Part shown: in pieces, positions 1-6,364 of the stretch
Position numbering within the stretch: the first letter of the stretch is position 1
Layout of the letters: each line of letters begins with the position of its first letter
From: a virus
DNA: 64,000 bases
Strand: one strand, 5' to 3'
Virus record (IMG/VR): IMGVR_UViG_3300008110_000025
Span: 19,426 to 83,425 of that record
Notes under the pieces: model-generated
What the model saw: only the letters and a program-made list of their open reading frames with translations
Database searches by the model: none
What the model was told of the DNA's origin: nothing
Program-made: the position numbers and the translations under genes

Positions 1-750
1 ATTGACATGTTCTCTGCAGTGACTTTGGCAAGTAACACTAATCCTGGAGATCCAAATCCTACTCCAAACTACAATTACTTTGGTACAATCTCTAGTCCCG
101 CTACAGCTCAGCAAGGTGCAGTTGTAAATGTAGTTTACACTGTAAGTGCTGATAAAGCAGCTCCTACTGATACAGTAATTCCAGTATCGCTGTTCTTCAA
201 ACGTGCAGATGGAGGTAACTTTAACTTCTACAATGGTAATGTAACTATCCCTGCTAATCAGACTTCAGTAACAACTAGTATCCCTCATACTATTTCAAAT
301 ACTGCAACAGGTACAGCTCAGTTTGTACTCTCAGTAGATGCTAGTGGGTATCTCCCAGAGTCAAATGAGAATGATAACGTAGCTATGACTGCTATTAACG
401 TAACAGTTCCACCACCCCCTACAACTCAACTTGACATGCAAGTAGAGATTACTGGCTATGAGTGGTTAGATGCTACTAGAGTTAGAATTGGATATAGATT
501 CAAAAATGTAGGATCTGCTACAGTTACTAACTTGAAAGCTACTGCTGGATTCGACGGAAGAACTCCTAATACTTGGACTAGAACAGAGACTTATGCTCCT
601 GGTTCATCTAGATCTATGGGCTCTGTATTTTACACTAACATGTCCCCAACATTCCCTAACACTTTTAGAATTAAGATTGTACAGGTTAATGGGGTAATTG
701 ATGAGAACCCAGCTAATAACGAGGCAAGTATCCTAATTGCAATGAAATAA
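1..750 (+). CDS. CARDB-type surface/fibre protein, 3' part
   Basis: The frame is already open at base 1 (two sense codons precede the first ATG at 7), so this is probably the end of a longer gene. The visible 247 residues look all-beta, with two Ig-like modules (about residues 20-130 and 140-247) separated by a proline run near residue 135. Each module closes with an Asn/acid-rich turn (ESNENDN and DENPANNE), which is typical of CARDB-type adhesion domains. Such modules occur in bacterial surface proteins and phage fibres, so a virion-surface or receptor-binding role is my inference. It lies one base before the lysis cassette on the same strand. A host-like secreted adhesin is the alternative, but the part that would show a signal peptide is outside the window. 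Confidence 0.6.
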   Translation: MDMFSAVTLASNTNPGDPNPTPNYNYFGTISSPATAQQGAVVNVVYTVSADKAAPTDTVIPVSLFFKRADGGNFNFYNGNVTIPANQTSVTTSIPHTISNTATGTAQFVLSVDASGYLPESNENDNVAMTAINVTVPPPPTTQLDMQVEITGYEWLDATRVRIGYRFKNVGSATVTNLKATAGFDGRTPNTWTRTETYAPGSSRSMGSVFYTNMSPTFPNTFRIKIVQVNGVIDENPANNEASILIAMK

Positions 751-751
751 T

Positions 752-1126
752 ATGTTAAAGAAATTTATCTATAAACTACAGTTGTTTGATGGGGTATGGT
801 CAGTTCCACTGTCAGTACTCTTCTTCTTACTTGTAGGTAAACTCAGTTATGAGTACTTTGGAGATACCCCACTTATCTCTACAGAGTATCTACAACTAGT
901 AATGCTTGCTGCAGTTATACTAATTTTTGCTAACTTTGTCGTATTCCTAGGAATTAGATTTAACTTTAGGAACCTGCAAAAGGACTTTTACTCAAAAGAG
1001 ATGAAGTACCTTGCAGGAATGGAGCTAACATCATGGCAAAAAATAAAGCTATACTTATTTGTTTACTTTGGGTTTTTAGTATCCTTCCTACTAATTCTTT
1101 GGTTAGTAATGACGGCTACTGCGTGA
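752..1126 (+). CDS. Holin-like small membrane protein
   Basis: A 124-residue protein with three clear hydrophobic segments, at about residues 16-34, 46-68 and 98-120, and a short basic N-terminus (MLKKFIYK). I recognise no named family. Size, topology and position directly before a cell-wall hydrolase gene make a holin the best reading: it would permeabilise the inner membrane at the end of infection. The last 94 bases overlap the endolysin gene in another frame, so the third membrane segment is encoded by the same DNA as the endolysin's signal peptide. The start follows the previous stop by one base, implying co-transcription. A generic phage membrane protein of other function cannot be excluded. 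Confidence 0.55.
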   Translation: MLKKFIYKLQLFDGVWSVPLSVLFFLLVGKLSYEYFGDTPLISTEYLQLVMLAAVILIFANFVVFLGIRFNFRNLQKDFYSKEMKYLAGMELTSWQKIKLYLFVYFGFLVSFLLILWLVMTATA

Positions 1127-1608
1127 AATTAACAGCAGAGTCGTTCATTGGAATAGTCGAAAAAGGTGGAAACAATAAAGGATTTACAGACCCTTACTTT
1201 CGTAAACTGATGGAAAAACAAGGATGGAGACCAGGTTATGCCTGGTGCTCCTTCTTTGTTATGGGGGTACTTAGTGAGTGTGGTATTCCACATACAATAA
1301 CTGGATGGTCTCCTACAGCCTACAATAGAAAAGATGTAATCTTTACAAATGGTAAGTTCCTGCAATCTTACTCTACAAACGATGTGTTAGTAATGACACT
1401 AAGTTATGGAGATAAGAATAATAAGACTAGATACAAAGGTATCGGGCACACGGGAATTGTAGAGTTGGTAGGTAAGTATTCAGTTAGAACTGTAGAAGGG
1501 AATACTAACGATAGAGGTACTAGAGATTCAAGAACAGGGGACGGAGTATTTAGAAAGGTTCGTCCATTATCTAGAAATTTACATATAACCAGATGGAAAA
1601 AAGCTTAA
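1033..1608 (+). CDS. Secreted CHAP/NlpC-P60-like endolysin
   Basis: A 191-residue predicted peptidoglycan amidase/peptidase. The N-terminus is a signal peptide (basic MAKNK, then a hydrophobic core to about residue 20). The rest matches the papain-like cell-wall hydrolase pattern: catalytic Cys72 in YAWCSFF, His139 in GIGHTGIVE, and a third polar position around Glu155/Asn157 in VEGNTND. A signal peptide means it can reach the periplasm by Sec, so the holin may act as a timing or pinholin-type trigger. The start at 1033 lies inside the preceding holin-like gene and has a GGAG eight bases upstream, which is rare here and supports this start. The 3' end overlaps the next gene by 16 bases. Confidence 0.75.
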   Translation: MAKNKAILICLLWVFSILPTNSLVSNDGYCVKLTAESFIGIVEKGGNNKGFTDPYFRKLMEKQGWRPGYAWCSFFVMGVLSECGIPHTITGWSPTAYNRKDVIFTNGKFLQSYSTNDVLVMTLSYGDKNNKTRYKGIGHTGIVELVGKYSVRTVEGNTNDRGTRDSRTGDGVFRKVRPLSRNLHITRWKKA

Positions 1609-1994
1609 CCGTAAAAGTAATCCAGATACTATCAGCCATTCTACTGTTGATAGCAATGATAACTACAATAGCTACTTGTAATAGGGAAAAAGAAGACCCT
1701 ATCAAAGATAGACTAGAGGAGATAAACGATAGTTTGATGTATGAGATGATGGAGAACTCAATTAAGATTGATTCCCTATACGATAAGATCGACTCACTAG
1801 ATTTTCTATCAGATACAATAATTAATAAACAACCCATTGTCAATGAATACTATCGTCAGGAGGTTTACAATATCCTTAATGCTGATGCTCGTAGTGCTAA
1901 CCGCAAGCTCGCAGAAGTACTCAAAGTTTCCGATTCCCTCCTCAAAGCAGGATTCTTTTCCCGTACTATCAACATACCAAACGAACTTAATTAA
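1593..1994 (+). CDS. Spanin-like lipoprotein/anchored coiled-coil protein
   Basis: A 133-residue protein with one N-terminal hydrophobic segment (residues 9-28) followed at once by Cys29 and a charged, helical region with coiled-coil periodicity (about 35-75). The context I-A-T-C resembles a lipobox, but Thr at -1 is atypical, so it is either a lipoprotein or a protein with an uncleaved anchor. It begins inside the endolysin gene, and its last 152 bases overlap the next gene in a different frame. That arrangement recalls Rz/Rz1 spanin pairs, which fuse inner and outer membranes of Gram-negative hosts. No sequence-level spanin homology is recognised; the call rests on topology and position. 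Confidence 0.45.
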   Translation: MEKSLTVKVIQILSAILLLIAMITTIATCNREKEDPIKDRLEEINDSLMYEMMENSIKIDSLYDKIDSLDFLSDTIINKQPIVNEYYRQEVYNILNADARSANRKLAEVLKVSDSLLKAGFFSRTINIPNELN

Positions 1995-2301
1995 TCTGAA
2001 CTTTAACTCTATGATGTACTGGTACGATACTGCTACCAGGCTAGAGAGACTATACAATCTTCAGAAAGAGAAGTTAGACTTCTACTCAAAGATAACTGGT
2101 GTACAAGCTACTAATGTAGAGATCCTTCAAACTGCTTATGAGAATAAGCTGGCAATTGATAAGAAACTTAAGACTGATAATGAGAACGAGATGATAAAGC
2201 TCAATAAACAGATTAGAGGATTGAAAATAAAGAATACTATCCTAACTATTGGAATAGGTAGTTTAGCAGCTACTACAGTTTATTTTGCTGTTTTTAAATA
2301 A
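1843..2301 (+). CDS. Spanin-like protein with signal peptide and C-terminal TM
   Basis: I take the ATG at 1843 rather than the in-frame TTG at 1837. The product is 152 residues: a signal peptide (MNTIVRRF basic start, hydrophobic core, probable cleavage near ASS-Q at 23/24), a long charged helical region with heptad-like spacing (about 60-125), and a C-terminal hydrophobic helix (about 130-150). A protein held at its C-terminus in the inner membrane with a periplasmic coiled coil is compatible with a spanin partner. It starts deep inside the preceding spanin-like gene. An AGGAGG at 1858-1863 is inside the coding region and does not fit any start well. Together with the upstream genes it completes a lysis cassette. 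Function is inferred. Confidence 0.45.
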   Translation: MNTIVRRFTISLMLMLVVLTASSQKYSKFPIPSSKQDSFPVLSTYQTNLINLNFNSMMYWYDTATRLERLYNLQKEKLDFYSKITGVQATNVEILQTAYENKLAIDKKLKTDNENEMIKLNKQIRGLKIKNTILTIGIGSLAATTVYFAVFK

Positions 2302-2306
2302 AGCTA

Positions 2307-2336
2307 TTGCTTATATAAAGGTTCTTAGTATATTTG
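2307..2336 (+). promoter_or_regulatory. Bacteroidota-type promoter (TTG-N19-TAnnTTTG)
   Basis: TTG at 2307-2309 is followed after exactly 19 bases by TATATTTG at 2329-2336. This matches the -33/-7 consensus known for primary-sigma promoters of Bacteroides. Transcription would start around 2343, giving a short leader before the GroES-like start at 2355. It lies just after the lysis cassette and would drive the co-chaperonin and the chain of genes to the terminase. It implies use of host RNA polymerase for this late operon. Confidence 0.7.
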
Positions 2337-2354
2337 CATAAAACCAAATGTAAC

Positions 2355-2624
2355 ATGAACTTTAATCCTACAAGAGATTGGGTAGTGCTCCCAATCCCAA
2401 ACAAGAAAGTAACAGACAGTGGTATTCTTCTATCAGATGAAGCTGCTAATTCACTAAAGTCTAATATTCTCCAGGCTGTAAAAGTCGGTCCTGAATGCAA
2501 GCAGGTTAAAGAGGGAGATACCGTATACGTGCACCCGCACACGGAAGGGGTGATTATTGATGTTGAGGGAACTCAGTATGTAATGGTAAATGAATTCATG
2601 CTTCTTGGGGTAATTAACAAGTAA
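2355..2624 (+). CDS. GroES-like co-chaperonin (Cpn10)
   Basis: From the ATG at 2355 the product is 89 residues; the longer frame from a TTG at 2334 would begin within the promoter and is rejected. The order of elements fits a Cpn10 barrel: RDWVVLPIP at the start, a GILLSD mobile-loop region, VKVGP, EGDTVYVHP and the final VNEFMLLGVI. Phage co-chaperonins such as T4 gp31 replace host GroES so that GroEL can fold the capsid protein. No GroEL is seen in the window, so it probably works with the host chaperonin. It is the first gene behind a strong host-type promoter and upstream of all head genes, which fits a capsid-folding role. Confidence 0.8.
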   Translation: MNFNPTRDWVVLPIPNKKVTDSGILLSDEAANSLKSNILQAVKVGPECKQVKEGDTVYVHPHTEGVIIDVEGTQYVMVNEFMLLGVINK

Positions 2625-2628
2625 AATA

Positions 2629-2934
2629 ATGGTAGGGACAGTAACAATTTCCCTAGCTGACTTTGAAAGCCTTCGTAGACAAGCAGATTCAGGGAGTAAA
2701 GCAACAGAAGATATTGTAAAAGCTGCCAAGGAATTGGAAGTTTTTCTCTCTTTTCTAATAACTAGAGAGAATATCGATGAGCATGTTGAAGAGTTTAACA
2801 GTTACTCTAAAAGATGCAAGATTAAAATAGTCGAAGGCAGAGCTAAAATCCAAATTACAAATGAAGAACCAACAGAAAGTAAGGAGACTGGTTATCAAGA
2901 CGGATACGACCCAGAAGTTTCTCCAGATATTTAA
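2629..2934 (+). CDS. Hypothetical helical protein
   Basis: A 101-residue protein without a recognised family. The N-terminal 55 residues look helical and amphipathic (SLADFESLRRQA, then AAKELEVFLSFL), and the C-terminal 25 residues are acidic and polar (EEPTESKETGYQDGYDPEV). There is no signal peptide or membrane segment. It starts four bases after the GroES-like gene, and its last 74 bases overlap the following winged-helix gene in another frame. It is clearly part of this compact operon; no function can be given. Confidence 0.55.
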   Translation: MVGTVTISLADFESLRRQADSGSKATEDIVKAAKELEVFLSFLITRENIDEHVEEFNSYSKRCKIKIVEGRAKIQITNEEPTESKETGYQDGYDPEVSPDI

Positions 2935-3190
2935 CGGGATATTAGAGCTAACAGACACTGAACTTAAAGTCCTTGCTGAATTCATTAATTCTAGTGAGAC
3001 AGTTAATCTTTGTTCTCCTGCTAATAAGAGAAAAGTATCTGAAGTTCTAGGAATTAAGGACCACAACACCCTTAATAATTACGTGAAAAGACTCAAAGAT
3101 AAAGGAGCTATCACGCAAACTAAGAACGGGTACGAGTTAGCTGCTATCTTAAAGAGAGAACCTGTTGAAATCCACATTCTCCCAGTATGA
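2861..3190 (+). CDS. Small winged-helix/HTH DNA-binding protein
   Basis: A 109-residue protein whose central part (about residues 50-95) reads as a helix-turn-helix followed by a wing: ANKRKVSEVLGI, then NTLNNYVKRLKDKGAI, then TQTKNGYEL. This resembles small phage winged-helix proteins that bind DNA. The N-terminus is basic (MKNQQKVRRLVIKT). It overlaps the previous gene by 74 bases and the next small gene by four bases (ATGA). Position in the pre-terminase operon allows either a regulatory role or a part in packaging-site recognition; I cannot tell which. Confidence 0.6.
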   Translation: MKNQQKVRRLVIKTDTTQKFLQIFNGILELTDTELKVLAEFINSSETVNLCSPANKRKVSEVLGIKDHNTLNNYVKRLKDKGAITQTKNGYELAAILKREPVEIHILPV

Positions 3191-3333
3191 CACATGTATT
3201 CGTCCCCCCAACTAAGGTACTAACCTTCTTTTATATAGGGTATTACTCTCTAATGGTGATACAGAATGGGTATGGTGACGTAGAAGGACTACATTTAACA
3301 GAATTAATAGAACCAAACATAGAAGAAGTATGA
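3187..3333 (+). CDS. Hypothetical 48-residue protein, translationally coupled
   Basis: A 48-codon frame: MTHVFVPPTKVLTFFYIGYY at the start, ending ELIEPNIEEV. Its ATG overlaps the previous stop (ATGA at 3187-3190) and its TGA overlaps the next start (ATGA at 3330-3333). It exactly fills the gap between two coupled genes, which is strong positional evidence that it is translated. The first half is hydrophobic and aromatic, the second acidic. No family is recognised. Confidence 0.6.
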   Translation: MTHVFVPPTKVLTFFYIGYYSLMVIQNGYGDVEGLHLTELIEPNIEEV

Positions 3334-3620
3334 GTCAGAAACCCCCATCATTCCTTAAGATGATTGCAAACTTTGCTAAAGCATCAGCAGAATATGTTGC
3401 AGCTGGAATGCCATCAGTAACCACAGAACAGTATGAGGAAAGAGTTGACATCTGTCACAATTGCCCTCATCTAATTGAGAAGACCAAACAATGTGGATTG
3501 TGTGGCTGTTACATTGAGGATAAAGCTAGCTGGAGAACAGCAAAATGCCCAGACGATCCATCAAGATGGCCATCTATCGTGATTGGTAAGTCGGGAAAAC
3601 CGATTAACCTTAAGAAATGA
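3330..3620 (+). CDS. Small zinc-binding (Cys-rich) protein
   Basis: A 96-residue protein with six cysteines spaced as metal ligands: Cys42-x2-Cys45, Cys55-x2-Cys58-x-Cys60 and Cys73, within CHNC, CGLCGC and AKCP. The pattern suggests one treble-clef or zinc-ribbon site. The first 40 residues are helical, and the end is basic (KSGKPINLKK). Comparable small zinc proteins occur next to packaging genes of several Bacteroidota phages, but I know of no assigned role. ATGA overlaps link it to both neighbours, so it is made together with the HU/IHF-like protein that follows. Confidence 0.6.
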   Translation: MSQKPPSFLKMIANFAKASAEYVAAGMPSVTTEQYEERVDICHNCPHLIEKTKQCGLCGCYIEDKASWRTAKCPDDPSRWPSIVIGKSGKPINLKK

Positions 3621-3856
3621 GTAAGGAAAAAGTAATTATACAAAAGTTAGCTACTAAGTATAACCTTCCTTTACAGAAAGTTGAGGAGATTGTCTACTAC
3701 CAATTCAAGTATGTAGTCAATGTCATGAAGAAAGGGGACTTTGCTACAATTAGACTCCCATATTTTGGGGCATTCTCAGCTAAATCAGAGAGAATAGCCC
3801 ACCTAAACGAGAAAACTAGACGGAAAAATGAAAGACTTGCTAACAATAAACAATAA
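3617..3856 (+). CDS. HU/IHF-family DNA-bending protein
   Basis: A 79-residue protein with the HU/IHF fold pattern: two N-terminal helices (KLATKYNLPLQKVEEIVYYQFKYV in outline), then a strand and the conserved turn region TIRLPYFGAFSAK that leads into the DNA-gripping arm, here short and basic (KTRRKNERL). IHF-like genes are a known recurring component of crAss-like genomes. It sits two genes before the large terminase, so it may bend DNA at the packaging site or help condense the genome; that is inference. It overlaps the next gene by 29 bases. Confidence 0.75.
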   Translation: MSKEKVIIQKLATKYNLPLQKVEEIVYYQFKYVVNVMKKGDFATIRLPYFGAFSAKSERIAHLNEKTRRKNERLANNKQ

Positions 3857-4325
3857 CGTAGTCATCCCATCCCCGTATGCACTGACTGTCACAGAATTCG
3901 AGAAGTTAACTACCAAAGAGTTAGCATTTATCTACTTTTTTGCAGATCATAGGTCTAGTTATGCAGCTTATGATGAAACTGAGAGAAGGGATAAGCTACT
4001 AGAGGAGTTAAAAGTCAAGTCTACCCCTAACTTACATGCAGGATTGCAGAAGTACAGGGAATTGTCAGAGACTCATGCAATTAAGCTTCTAAAATCAGCT
4101 AGATCTGCAGTTAACAAGCTAGAGAAGTACTTCAAAGACATCGATCTTACAGCTATGGACGAGAATGGTAAGCTTCTCTACCAAGCCAAAGACTTAGTTG
4201 CTAACTTATCTAAGATTGGGGAGGTAATAGAAGGCCTAGATAGACTAGAGGAGCTAGTACAGAAGCAGCAAGCTAAGGATAACCCTAACAGAGCAGGTGT
4301 CAAGACTAATAAGTACAGTGAATGA
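3828..4325 (+). CDS. Possible small terminase subunit / conserved pre-terminase protein
   Basis: A 165-residue, largely helical protein (heptad-like stretches at about residues 70-100 and 115-150, e.g. ELSETHAIKLLKSARSAVNK and NLSKIGEVIEGLDRLEELV). It ends four bases into the large terminase gene, so the two are translationally coupled. Small terminases typically lie in this position and combine a DNA-binding N-terminus with an oligomerising helical core. The segment ELAFIYFFADHRSSYAAY could be such an N-terminal domain, but I see no convincing helix-turn-helix. The assignment is positional. Confidence 0.4.
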   Translation: MKDLLTINNNVVIPSPYALTVTEFEKLTTKELAFIYFFADHRSSYAAYDETERRDKLLEELKVKSTPNLHAGLQKYRELSETHAIKLLKSARSAVNKLEKYFKDIDLTAMDENGKLLYQAKDLVANLSKIGEVIEGLDRLEELVQKQQAKDNPNRAGVKTNKYSE

Positions 4326-6289
4326 TGTTTAAAGACAGCCATTTATTCTCAGAAGCAGCTAATCACTACATCGAGTATGGGTATTACACAGATGCCCTAC
4401 CTGGTACTAAGCAATACTATGACTATTGGGATAGAGAACAGCATAGATGCATGCACGGGCATGAGATAAATGGGGTTAGGATATCAGGATTTCACTATTT
4501 TTACCTTAACTACTGTCCTATCGATAGAATTATAGATGAAGTACAGCCAGATGGGGAGACAATTTCACGAAGAGATAGGAGTTTTCCAGCCTTCTACGAT
4601 GGGGATCATGAGTACTTTTCCTCGGTAGATAGGTGTAGAAGAGAGAATAAACACATGGTTGTGCTTAAGGCTAGACGTAAAGGTTTCTCTTACAAAGCCG
4701 CAGCTATGCTATGTAGGAACTACTTTCATATACGAAATAGCAAGAACTTCGTATTTGCATCAGATAAACAGTATTTGACTGGGGATGGTATGCTATCTAA
4801 GGCTTGGGATATCGTCTCTTTCGTAGATGATAATACAGCTTGGAGTCAACCCAGACTTATAGACAGGGAGATGCATAAGCAATCTGGATATAAGAAGAAT
4901 GTAAACGGAGCTGACGTAACTCTAGGATTTAAGTCACAAATAATAGGGGTATCTCTTAAAGATGACCCAGATAAGATACGTGGTAAAGCAGGGGAATTGA
5001 TATTCTTTGAAGAAGCAGGTTCATTCTCAGGTTTGTTAAAGGCTTGGGAGGTAGCTATGCCTACAATGAGGCAAGGTTCTAAGACATTAGGTACTATGAT
5101 TGCCTTTGGAACTGGTGGAGAAGAAGGTCCTGGATTCGAAGGATTAGAAGAACTGTTCTATCACCCCGAAGCTTATGACTGTTTAGCATTTGATAACGAG
5201 TGGGATGCTGGGGCTATGGGAACTAGCTGTGGATTCTTCGTTCCTATCTATAAAAACTTAGACGGTTTTATGGATAGTGAGGGAAATAGCTTATCTAACG
5301 AAGCTATGGACTATGAAGAGACACAAAGGGAGAAGAAGAGGAAAGGTAATGACCCAAAGTCATATGATCAGTATATAGCTGAACATCCATTTACCCCACA
5401 AGAGGCAACACTTCAAGTAACAGCTAATACATTCGATGTTAACTCCCTAAAAGAACAGTACAATAGAGTGATAGCTAGTGACTTACATAAGATAGGGGTA
5501 GCTGGGGAGATGTACTACAATACTAAAGGAAAAGCAGACTTTGCCCCTAATTCTAGTGTTAGACCCATCTATAAGTTCCCACATAGACCAGATGACGATT
5601 TAACTGGGGCAGTAGTAATTTATGAAGCCCCGTTTAAGACTCAAGAAGATATAATCCCAAAGAATCTGTACATTATCTGTCATGACCCGTATGCACAGGG
5701 AAAGGCAACTAGTTCTATGTCGTTAGGGGCAGCCTATGTTATAAAGGTGCCTAACAATCTATCTAAGCCAGATGATATTATAGTAGCTTCTTATATAGGT
5801 AGACCTGCAACTCAGGATGAGTATAACAGAAACCTATTCATGCTAGCAGAATACTACAATGCTAAGATAGGATTCGAGAATGACCGAGGAGAAGTAATAG
5901 CTTATGCTAAAAGATTTAGAAAACTACACTTACTGCAAGAAGAATTCGAGATGTTGGATAAGAGAGAGTTACGATCTAAGAACGTAAAAAGGCAGTATGG
6001 TATGCACATGACTGAGCAGAGAAAAGCTCAGGGTGAACTTTATATACGAGATTGGCTAATTAGTGGCAGGGGACAGAACGAAGATGGGGAAATAACCCTT
6101 AACTTGCAAAAAATTTATGACCCTGCTCTTTTACAGGAGTTGATTAAGTTTAATAGGAAAGGTAACTTTGACCGTGTTATGGCACTCATGGTTGGGATGT
6201 ACCATACTAGAGAACTTTATAACAAGGAGTTAAGTTATAATGACTCCGATAACTCAAGTAATGAGTGGTTTGACAAGGTTTATAGGTAG
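4322..6289 (+). CDS. terL: Terminase large subunit (ATPase-nuclease)
   Basis: A 655-residue DNA-packaging motor. The ATPase part has a degenerate Walker A, KARRKGFSYK (residues 116-125), and a Walker B, LIFFEE (226-231), whose last Glu would be catalytic. The C-terminal RNase H-like nuclease shows Asp455 in CHDPY, Glu519 in IGFEND and Asp617 in FDRVMALMVG, the usual acidic trio. The length fits crAss-like terminases. Its start overlaps the preceding gene (ATGATG at 4322-4327), and the stop is TAG, which shows that TAG is not recoded in this phage. It is followed by a 75-base gap holding a promoter candidate and an inverted repeat. Confidence 0.93.
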   Translation: MMFKDSHLFSEAANHYIEYGYYTDALPGTKQYYDYWDREQHRCMHGHEINGVRISGFHYFYLNYCPIDRIIDEVQPDGETISRRDRSFPAFYDGDHEYFSSVDRCRRENKHMVVLKARRKGFSYKAAAMLCRNYFHIRNSKNFVFASDKQYLTGDGMLSKAWDIVSFVDDNTAWSQPRLIDREMHKQSGYKKNVNGADVTLGFKSQIIGVSLKDDPDKIRGKAGELIFFEEAGSFSGLLKAWEVAMPTMRQGSKTLGTMIAFGTGGEEGPGFEGLEELFYHPEAYDCLAFDNEWDAGAMGTSCGFFVPIYKNLDGFMDSEGNSLSNEAMDYEETQREKKRKGNDPKSYDQYIAEHPFTPQEATLQVTANTFDVNSLKEQYNRVIASDLHKIGVAGEMYYNTKGKADFAPNSSVRPIYKFPHRPDDDLTGAVVIYEAPFKTQEDIIPKNLYIICHDPYAQGKATSSMSLGAAYVIKVPNNLSKPDDIIVASYIGRPATQDEYNRNLFMLAEYYNAKIGFENDRGEVIAYAKRFRKLHLLQEEFEMLDKRELRSKNVKRQYGMHMTEQRKAQGELYIRDWLISGRGQNEDGEITLNLQKIYDPALLQELIKFNRKGNFDRVMALMVGMYHTRELYNKELSYNDSDNSSNEWFDKVYR

Positions 6290-6319
6290 TGTCATATTAA
6301 TAATAGTATTGATAAAACA

Positions 6320-6333
6320 CTAGAATTTTCTAG
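6320..6333. promoter_or_regulatory. Inverted repeat, possible operator
   Basis: CTAGAA-TT-TTCTAG is a perfect 6-bp inverted repeat with a two-base centre in the terminase-portal gap. It lies 18 bases upstream of a TAATTTTG box (6352-6359), where the -33 element and a regulator would bind. There is no T-run after it, so it is not a terminator. It may be an operator or simply an AT-rich palindrome. Confidence 0.35.
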
Positions 6334-6351
6334 GCTACTGTAAAACAAAAC

Positions 6352-6359
6352 TAATTTTG
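6352..6359 (+). promoter_or_regulatory. Promoter -7 box upstream of portal gene
   Basis: TAATTTTG fits the Bacteroidota TAnnTTTG -7 element and lies six bases before the portal ATG at 6365, so transcripts would be almost leaderless. No TTG lies at the expected 19-base distance; the nearby inverted repeat occupies that region. The box is in a true intergenic gap, which supports it, but the missing -33 lowers confidence. Confidence 0.4.
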
Positions 6360-6364
6360 TATTA

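Noticed and set aside
2334-2354. TTG start of the GroES-like frame at 2334
   Set aside because: This TTG overlaps the -7 promoter box, so it would not be in the transcript; ATG at 2355 begins the conserved domain.
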